Shown: piece by piece, positions 57,034 to 64,000 of the stretch
How positions within the stretch are numbered: position 1 is the first letter of the stretch
Layout of the letters: each line of letters opens with the position of its first letter
Source: Paracentrotus lividus
Lineage: Eukaryota; Echinodermata; Echinoidea; Camarodonta; Echinidae
Length of the DNA stretch: 64,000 bases
Assembly: GCA_940671915.1 (NCBI GenBank)
Contig: CALNVZ010003435.1
Coordinates: 899,405-963,404 of the forward strand
Reading direction: 5' to 3'
Program-made: the position numbers and the translations under genes
Notes under the pieces: model-generated
What the model saw: only the letters and a program-made list of their open reading frames with translations
Told to the model about the DNA's origin: nothing
Databases searched by the model: none

Positions 57034-58098
57034 ATGGAAGAAGCTTACAGGATTGCAGCCAAAAGTGCTGAGAAGTCAGCTGGACGAAACAAACAGCATT
57101 ATGATCAGAGGGCTAAGTCTGCTGTGTTGTCACCTGGGGACCGTGTCCTCATAAAGAACTTGAAGCCAGCGGAAGGACCCTCGAAGCTGAGATCCTATTG
57201 GGAAGAGGAAGTCCATATTGTAGCAGAGAAAAGAGGTGACCTACCGGTCTACGTGCTTAAACCAGAAAGTGGACAAGGGAGAACTCGAGTTCTCCACAGA
57301 AACCTCCTCCTTCCATGTGACCTCCTCCCAGTGGCAGACCAGAAAGGCCAGGTACAGAGTTCACGCCCAAAAAGGACACTTCAAAGAGGAACAAACAGGC
57401 GGGTAGAAATCACTTCCGATAATGACAGCAGTGATGACGAAGATATAGAGGTAATTCCGGCAAACCGTGAGCGAGATGTTACAGACATCCAGCCTACTGA
57501 GGACTCTGAAGGTGTTGCTCGGGAGAACGAAGAAACTCCAGTTCCTGCTGTCACTGATGAACCGGTGACTCCCATCTCCGATGTACCAGTTACTGTACCG
57601 GAAGTAGTTAGAGCACCTGCAAGCCTATCGCTTCCTGACCCAGTAATCCTTGGCAATGATGGAACCGAACCGATGGATGAAGTGATGTTGCCACCCAGAA
57701 ACAGACATCCTCCTTCGCGACTTGTGTATGATCAGATGGGACAACCCTCCATACAAACAATCCAAGGATCAACTCAACCAATGGGAAACCAATTCACCCC
57801 CGGGATGACCCAACAATCTCCCCTAAACCCCCAATCACAACCCTGGGTACCTCCGTCAAATCCTCCCCAAATGCCTTATTATCCTGTTCAACCCCGCCTT
57901 AACCCGTGGACCACTCAATCCACGACCCCAACCTATCACCAACCCTCTAACTTTCACCAGCAGATCGACTCAACAACTCAACCCTCTATGCAGCAGATGC
58001 TTTCTTGGCCGTTCTCTGTGGGACTGCCCTATCTTCCAGGACAGCATGGAGGACCCCTGAATGCTCCTAACAGCTTTGGAACGCAACACGTGGTTTAG
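57034..58098 (+). pseudogene. Integrase C-terminal domain with Pro/Gln-rich tail (354 codons)
   Basis: Open frame after the broken core. Residues about 1-115 are the integrase C-terminal domain: AGRNKQHYDQRAK, then LSPGDRVLIKNLK, LRSYWEEEVHIV, YVLKPESGQGRTRVLHRNLLLPC (the GPY/F-like module without a clear GPY). From about 120 on there is an acidic stretch (SDNDSSDDEDIEV) and then about 200 residues rich in Pro, Gln, Asn and Thr ending at TAG 58098. The tail has no signal peptide or membrane segment, so it is not an envelope protein. Its function is unknown. Confidence 0.75.
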
Positions 58099-58809
58099 CT
58101 GAGCTGTATTGAGAGAATTTCACTTTTAATTATAAAATACCGATATAAATTTATAAATTAAAGTGTGGCTAATAGTGCTTCGCAGGTGGTAGAACAAGAG
58201 AATATAGAATTTGGAGTGCTGCAGCCCTTCCCGTATTATTAATTAATGTAAACCTTTAATTGTTGTTACGATCTGATGAATTCACGTTAGTATATTTAAA
58301 TTTGTAGGATCGAGGCATAGATAAGATAAAGTACAGAGATGTGTCAAGGGAAATTAAACCACAGGCGCTGTGTAGATAAGTGTAGCTGATAAGAACAGTG
58401 ACTTAGAAATTCACGAGCTATGAAGTCATCGGATAAGAGGAACTGGATCATGATTTCTTATCAACTACTTTGGAAATGGACATGCTCCTGTCAATTGATT
58501 AACATCAATTGTTACTGTCAAGCAATTTGAATCTTTGGATTGTTAAACCCACAATTGAAGTCAACGGACTGTGAATTCGAACACCTTTGTGGATTGTTGC
58601 AGCACATCAAAGTTAAGTTATCGCCGAAATTGGACACAATCTCCAGAACCAGTTGATGTTGCGGAGAATGCCTTCGATAGTTTTTGATCGGCGAGAGAGA
58701 ATTATATCTATTCTCTTGGAATTGGAACGTAACTGAAGATAAGCGTATGTTTAAATTGTATTATTTGTTAATGCGTGGACGACATTTCTCTCTTGGCTCG
58801 GACAACGAG
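58099..58809 (+). other. Untranslated region between pol and the 3' LTR
   Basis: About 700 bases without ORF. I see no polypurine tract at its end, so either the LTR border lies elsewhere or the primer site has decayed. Confidence 0.5.
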
Positions 58810-61116
58810 TGTGAATCTGTGCAAAATGATATTTTGTAGGAAATATTGGACCCCTTTCTTTTTTTGATTTAGTAAACATTATCCTTCTAACAAATTACAC
58901 CTTTAAATTCATTCTATCAGCTTATCCTTTATTATTACAACATGAGTATCTTTTATCAGCCAATTCACACCATAAAACTACAGTGGGGAAGACTATTGTC
59001 CTCCCCATCTGAATGGGATCACAAACCCCTAACCTAAAGATGGAAGAGAGTCCAGCCTTCTTTGGAGGAGAGACCCCCTTGGGTAGTAGGATGGTGAATG
59101 CTTAGAGAGTAGCCATTATAGTTTTGACACAGCATTATCACAATCTACTAACTTGTCCTCCATCGTGTTCTTTTATAGGTAAGACAATCTATTTCTACCT
59201 TTTTATTATATTTCATTTGTTATTCAATATGTGGTAATATTAACCTTGTATTAGTAAATTTGGCTATGCTTATATTGATTCGAATTTCTTGATTAAGATG
59301 TCACTTATTTGAGAGATGATATGTGAGCAGAGTTGGAAAAATATTCAGAGTTGAGGTATTTGATTTGAAAGAATTAATCTAGTTATGTTATTATTAATCT
59401 ATTGTTTGAAAATTATAAGGAGTATATTGCTGCTATATATCATTAACTTCATTTATTAGAGAACTAAGAGAATATACCTGATTTTAATAGTTGACAAAAT
59501 GAGTAGAATGCATTTAGCTGAAATTTATGATTACATACAAAGCTTAATTGCATATAGACAATGAGAAGAGATAGAGAATCTTAGTGGGAATGGGTCCTGT
59601 ACTAATTATGTAAGTGTTAATCATACCTGAAGTGTGAATGTTGATCGGACAGTATTATCATTGTACATGTGAAGGACCCTAGCTATTTTCATGTAGGGCT
59701 TATGTGTGTTATTTAACTGTGTAATCTAGACGATAGATGCATTTACGGGTGACACGTACATGGGACAGGGTAGAAACGAAGGAGTGATTAAGTGATTAAG
59801 ATCTCACTTGTGTTTACTTTCGTTTGACCACAAATTTCTCCTTTCTGGGTAAGAGCTAGTCTCACTCTATGAGACCCATAAGACGGTGGCATATCACACT
59901 TTGTATATTTGGTGTATAGACAATATGCTTTTTCGTGTAGTGGTATTGGATATGATGGAAGAGTATACACTTATTGTTAAGACTAGGATTTAAATTACAC
60001 AGAGGCTTGCAAGGCATAGACAATAGTTTCTTAAAACAGTGAGTTAACTTGTTCTGGGGAGTGTTTACTCTTATCACTCTCTTCATCTCTGCTAACTCTC
60101 TCTTCCATCTCTCTCTTGCTCTCTATCATTCTCTCTATCAGTATGTAAGTGGATACAGCTAATAGTGACTAATGACAAGGTTCTTTGTCACTCAACTTTG
60201 AGGAGAAATTGTTATTTCATTACATTGACTTTCTGAAAGCTTTGCCTAGGAAGTAATTAAATCTTCCATTGGTCTTTTAAACTCTTTGATACCTTTTGGA
60301 GTTATTTGTCACAGCCTGTATGATAAATTTGTTCTTTATAATGGTATATAATCACTGTACCAAGTTTCAATAGATATTATAGTTGACACATTTTAATATA
60401 CTTCCTTAGTATGCCTACGTTAGGTTTGGGATAAATGCTATGTAGCCTTTGAGGAGTTGAATATCCAGACACCATGCATATGTTGTATGAATAAGACAGG
60501 ATGTAGAAGGACCTTAGGTATTTCGTGATATTCGATTAGATTAAGTCTTGGAATATAGTTTTGGTTGGAAACAATATTTGGATAGTATATTTTTATAGGC
60601 ATGCATAGACATGAAACCCTTTATTGATAAATTAATTATCTGATACTGAAGAGGAATCACCATTTTTATTATTTTAATTCTTTCAAATATTAATTTGGAT
60701 AATGAATCAATATTTTCACTAGCATAGAACGGGAAATATTATAAAACAATATAGAAACCTTTGAAATATGGTCAACTTAGAATATATAGTAATGATGAGG
60801 ACAGAATGGGAATAATGTAAATAAAGTGTTCATCATTAGGAATTATAAGTTAATATAATAATCTTTCTACACAATAACATGATGTAGAGAAAATGTATTA
60901 GATTAAATAGATATTGATATAGCATTGAATACATTTTGTTGTTGATTGTTTGTAAATACGAGTTTTTTGATTATTATTATGTTGAAAACATTTATGTTGT
61001 TATAGTATAAATAGTGCCATTATAGTTTTATTCGACCGCATTATCAGCATCTACTACTTGTCTCTGCTCGTGATTCTTTTTTTTTAGCACCTATAACCTA
61101 TATAGGGGCGCTTACA
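58810..61116 (+). repeat. 3' LTR
   Basis: It begins tgtgaatctgtgcaaaatga and ends near ggggcgcttaca. It aligns along its length with the 5' LTR but is about 236 bases longer, with many single-base and short insertions. It also has the two versions of the gccattatagttttgacac...ttttag block (59111-59180 and 61015-61088). Confidence 0.7.
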
Positions 61117-62305
61117 ATTTATAATATTACAAAAGTTTTGTTGGTAAATACAGGTATTAGAGTGAATTTTATAAAGCAAATCCTTTTGTACAGACTAGGG
61201 GGTTAATTAAGGTATTCATTATATTATTCGTGCTATGGAAGAAAATCATAAAGAAATCTGTTCTCTCACAAAAGCTAGATGAGCTTTCATGGCAGGACAG
61301 TAATGATATCATGTGTTATGACTTTGTATATTATCATTGAAATTTTGGTTTTTTGTTTTTGAAAAAGACACTAGTTAGTGACAAGTCTAGCACTAGTAAC
61401 GTGACTTACATCACTACATTACACGCGTAGTTACATTGAGATCTGCGGCTTTGTGTCGAATTCTCACGAGGAAGGGTTACGACACTAGAAGCCAAGAGTG
61501 AAACCTGTTGATATCGTGTTTATAGCACAACAAAAAAAAGGCAGAGTTCAACAACTCAGGCTCCCATGATCATGACCGGAAGTAAGGGATGTCAATTAAT
61601 GTGTGTTGCGATGTATGTAGCGCACAAATTCCATTATTGACGTCAAGAGTCATCGACTTCGACACGGCTTTCTGTTTACACACATAAAAATTGCCATGTC
61701 GAACCCGCCTCCCGGATCGAAACCTACGATTTTGACGGAGCAGAAAAGGCTTGTCGAACCCGGGTCACGGATCACACTGATCCCGTTTACATGGCATAAA
61801 ATTGTCGTGTCGAGCACGATTGCCGTGTCAAACCCGCGACCCGAATCACAGTCTAAATGAGGTACAAGATTAACTTTTTCAGAGTCTGATATGAAACTGA
61901 AAATGTTTCAGATCTTTAGCAATTTGATAGTCACTTTTTAAAGTTCAGTATTCATGCTTTTCTGTTCTTACCGGATTTACCTTGATGATGGGCATAAAGT
62001 ATAGAAGACTTATTTGCCCCTCTGCATCCTCATTGAATTTGTCTTCATCTGTTGGCAACAATTTTTTTCATGACAGTTTTTATGGTCTCTATCCATTTCA
62101 GATAAAAATCTGGAGGAAATATGTACATGTCTTTCCTGAGTGTTATTTTGATGCCACTGGGGCTCATGGTCACATATTTAGGCTGTATGTCCAGAGGTGA
62201 TATTACTGATGAACTTCCTATTTACAGGTAAGACATCATCAAAACCTTGTAAAGTTGAATCTTTAATCATAAATTTTGACTCCTACATGTATTACTTCAA
62301 ATGTA

Positions 62306-62344
<39 letters not shown>

Positions 62345-62907
62345 ACTGGCCTTTCTTCTTGTTTGTGAGGGTTTATATTCACTTGGTCTAACAGCAGTTG
62401 GTCCAATTCTAATTGTCTAATACCACATGGGCTAAACCCATTTTGTATACTAGACCAAATGATAGACTAAATGAATATTTGGTCTATTACTATTTTGTTA
62501 CTGGAATTGACCTTAGACCAAGTGGACACTATATCCAATCTAAAAACTTATCTCTATCCTTCAAGCTCCTATTTTCCCCCTAGGAAGTAAACAGCACTCT
62601 CTATCCAATGGAAAAATCACTTTTTAAATCTGAATCTGAATACTATTTTAAGTATTATTACAAGCCGTGTAAAAGGATGTGTGATTTTTTTTATTTTTTC
62701 AAATTTTTATTATGGCCTGTATTCTTGAACAGTGACTAAAATTAGTAGGCCTACTAAATTAAGTAGGCCTTGCTATTGTCTTGAACAATATAGTGACATA
62801 TTTAGTAGACCTACTAACTTAAGTCACCCTTTGAGAATACCATTGGATCTAACTAAGAAACTAAGCATAATATTTTATTTGAACTCTTTTGTTTTGTGTT
62901 TATGTAG
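61117..62907. other. Sequence upstream of the EDEM2 exon; intron or promoter, no exon recognised
   Basis: It contains diverged repeats with tgtcgaacccg and tgtcgtgtcgagcacg (61690-61850) and a T run at 62310-62341. An attractive donor-like site (acag|gtaagac near 62227) exists, but its phase does not fit the EDEM2 exon. The upstream EDEM2 exon that encodes the signal peptide was not found. Confidence 0.5.
62378..62545. repeat. GGTCTAA foldback repeat, partial second copy
   Basis: Units of ttggtctaa and tagaccaa. Same family as 14390-14765, in the opposite orientation and lacking the other half. Confidence 0.7.
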
Positions 62908-63018
62908 GGACAAGGTGAAGGCAATGTTTCAGTTTGCATATGACAGCTACTTGGAGCATGCCTTCCCTTATGATGAACTTCAACCTTTGACCTGTGACGG
63001 TACAGATACTTGGGGCAG
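62908..63018 (+). CDS. EDEM2 (ER degradation-enhancing alpha-mannosidase-like 2), internal exon
   Basis: A 111-base exon after TATGTAG and before GTAAAT. The encoded peptide [20 protein letters not shown], then [15 protein letters not shown], is close to the beginning of the glycoside hydrolase 47 domain of EDEM proteins, and the PLTCDG..DTWG form points to EDEM2 rather than EDEM1 or EDEM3. EDEM2 acts in the ER lumen, trimming mannose from misfolded glycoproteins to mark them for ER-associated degradation. Catalytic acids lie in later exons outside the window. The exon starts on the third base of an Arg codon and ends with AG, which after splicing probably gives Ser. Confidence 0.85.
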
Positions 63019-64000
63019 GTAAATACTTTCATAGGAATAAGAGAAGAGTATTAATTATTTAACCAGCCTTTAATATAAACAACACAAACTGCTTAAGAAG
63101 TGGTCAATTCCAGCGTAACGGACATGACATTCAGACAGTTTTTTGTAATTCAAAGCATCACACAGCAGAATTGACAGTACTCAAATAACACTAGGAGCTG
63201 GTGTCCCCTCACATAAAAACACCTACTTACTACGTCTTTGAGTTTTACGCTCTTTAAGAGATCTACACCACTTTGACAGGCCTCATAAAAGTGTCCTGCT
63301 GAAGGTGTGATAGACAGAAAGTTGATAAAGACAAACACAACCAATGACGATGAGCCACAATCAACTCTGTTATCCATCCCCTCAACGCAGCTACAAGTGA
63401 ACAAAGCTTTGTGCGAGTTTAATTTCTAATAATAAAAAAAAATCGGTGTTGAAAATACTTTGTCGCCCCAAGTACCACCTTACAAAAGATGGATAGATGT
63501 TAAAGCATTGTTAAAATGATCAAATAGTGTATGTTGAGAATATCCCAAGCATTGGATAACAGTGAGGTAACATTCTGACTACATGGATTTTAATATAAAT
63601 GCTAAATGGAAGAACTTTTCATAGTGATTTACAAAAATTCTATTTTTACTATTTAATAGATGATAATGCATTGATAACACTCCCGTTACTGCTTTTAAAT
63701 CTGCATTTTTTTTGCTGAGTAACTTTTCTTAAAAATCTGATGTTATATAACTTTTTAATTCATAAATAAATTTCCACATTGTGTTATCAGGATATAACTA
63801 GTGTCACCATGCATTTTTGTTTTTGTTTTTTACTAAAAAAGTAATGTTTTGTCCTCATTGTCTCTTTGGTCATTTTAGTATCTTTAGATTATTTATTGTA
63901 ATCGTACATTTAGGCCTACAAATTATAAATATGCTGAGATCAATAAACACTGCCAATAAAAGTGCTAGATATTTTTTTATAAAGAATTTAAGTAGTTGTT
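63019..64000 (+). other. EDEM2 intron (partial), no other exon recognised
   Basis: It starts GTAAAT. The remainder of the window is AT-rich, without a further GH47 exon. The minus-strand frame at 63150-63404 has no recognisable family. Confidence 0.7.

Larger units (their letters stand above)
49868..61116 (+). mobile_element. Ty3/gypsy-like LTR retrotransposon (about 11.2 kb)
   Basis: Two long similar direct repeats (49868-51938, 58810-61116) bracket gag, a protease frame, RT/RNase H remnants, integrase and a Pro/Gln-rich tail in the gypsy order (PR-RT-RH-IN). No clear primer-binding site follows the 5' LTR. No polypurine tract precedes the 3' LTR, so exact LTR borders are provisional. The target duplication was not identified. 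Confidence 0.85.

Noticed and set aside
57390-58098. Envelope-like third ORF of the LTR element
   Set aside because: No signal peptide, no transmembrane segment, no cysteine pattern; it is in frame with the integrase C-terminus.
62197-62227. Possible EDEM2 first exon ending acag|gtaagac, with a hydrophobic start (MNFLFT)
   Set aside because: The donor is strong, but it would leave one base of a codon, whereas the EDEM2 exon needs two; joining them creates an early stop. It is also too short for a signal peptide.
63150-63404. 84-codon minus-strand frame inside the EDEM2 intron
   Set aside because: No recognisable domain and composition like neighbouring non-coding DNA; could be a decayed repeat but I cannot support a call.

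Overview
This is an AT-rich animal (metazoan) genomic window with very low gene density. It shows spliced exons with GT/AG borders, tens of kilobases of introns and repeats, and no operons. The organism is probably an echinoderm, most likely a sea urchin. That rests on foldback (TU-like) transposons whose inverted arms are built from short tandem units, many short palindromic DNA elements, and repeat families of a type I associate with sea-urchin genomes. Species assignment is inference; no search was run.

Two host genes are supported. A complete three-exon aquaporin coding region (4712-5329, 16158-16238, 17197-17400; 300 codons plus stop) has both NPA boxes and an unusual selectivity filter. 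One internal exon of the ER mannosidase-like gene EDEM2 (62908-63018) lies at the right edge; the rest of that gene is outside the window or not recognised.

Almost everything else is mobile DNA. The aquaporin introns carry a 354-bp palindrome, MITEs, a tRNA-derived SINE and microsatellites. From 17.7 to 25.1 kb there is a MITE, three copies of a second palindromic MITE, a foldback element (19.2-21.5 kb), and a long hairpin whose loop contains a well-formed tRNA-like sequence with anticodon TCA. From 25.1 to 33.5 kb lies a minus-strand non-LTR retrotransposon whose ORF1 is interrupted by three different DNA elements; one of these holds a 963-bp assembly gap. From 33.5 to 47.5 kb is a nested repeat district: tandem units, two 'ttccgaa' foldback arms, GACGT-type elements, a 1.2-kb duplication, a 285-bp higher-order repeat split by a Harbinger-like MITE, a 942-bp TIR element and a 1.04-kb palindrome. 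A decayed LINE reverse transcriptase fragment lies at 48.4-49.5 kb. A Ty3/gypsy-like LTR retrotransposon (about 49.9-61.1 kb) follows, with an intact gag, a textbook -1 frameshift signal into the protease frame, a broken pol, and a proline/glutamine-rich tail after the integrase.

The observations I rate highest are the TCA tRNA-like sequence embedded in a competing palindrome, the canonical frameshift signal in the LTR element, the reconstructable insertion of the Harbinger-like MITE, and the non-orthodox aquaporin pore.
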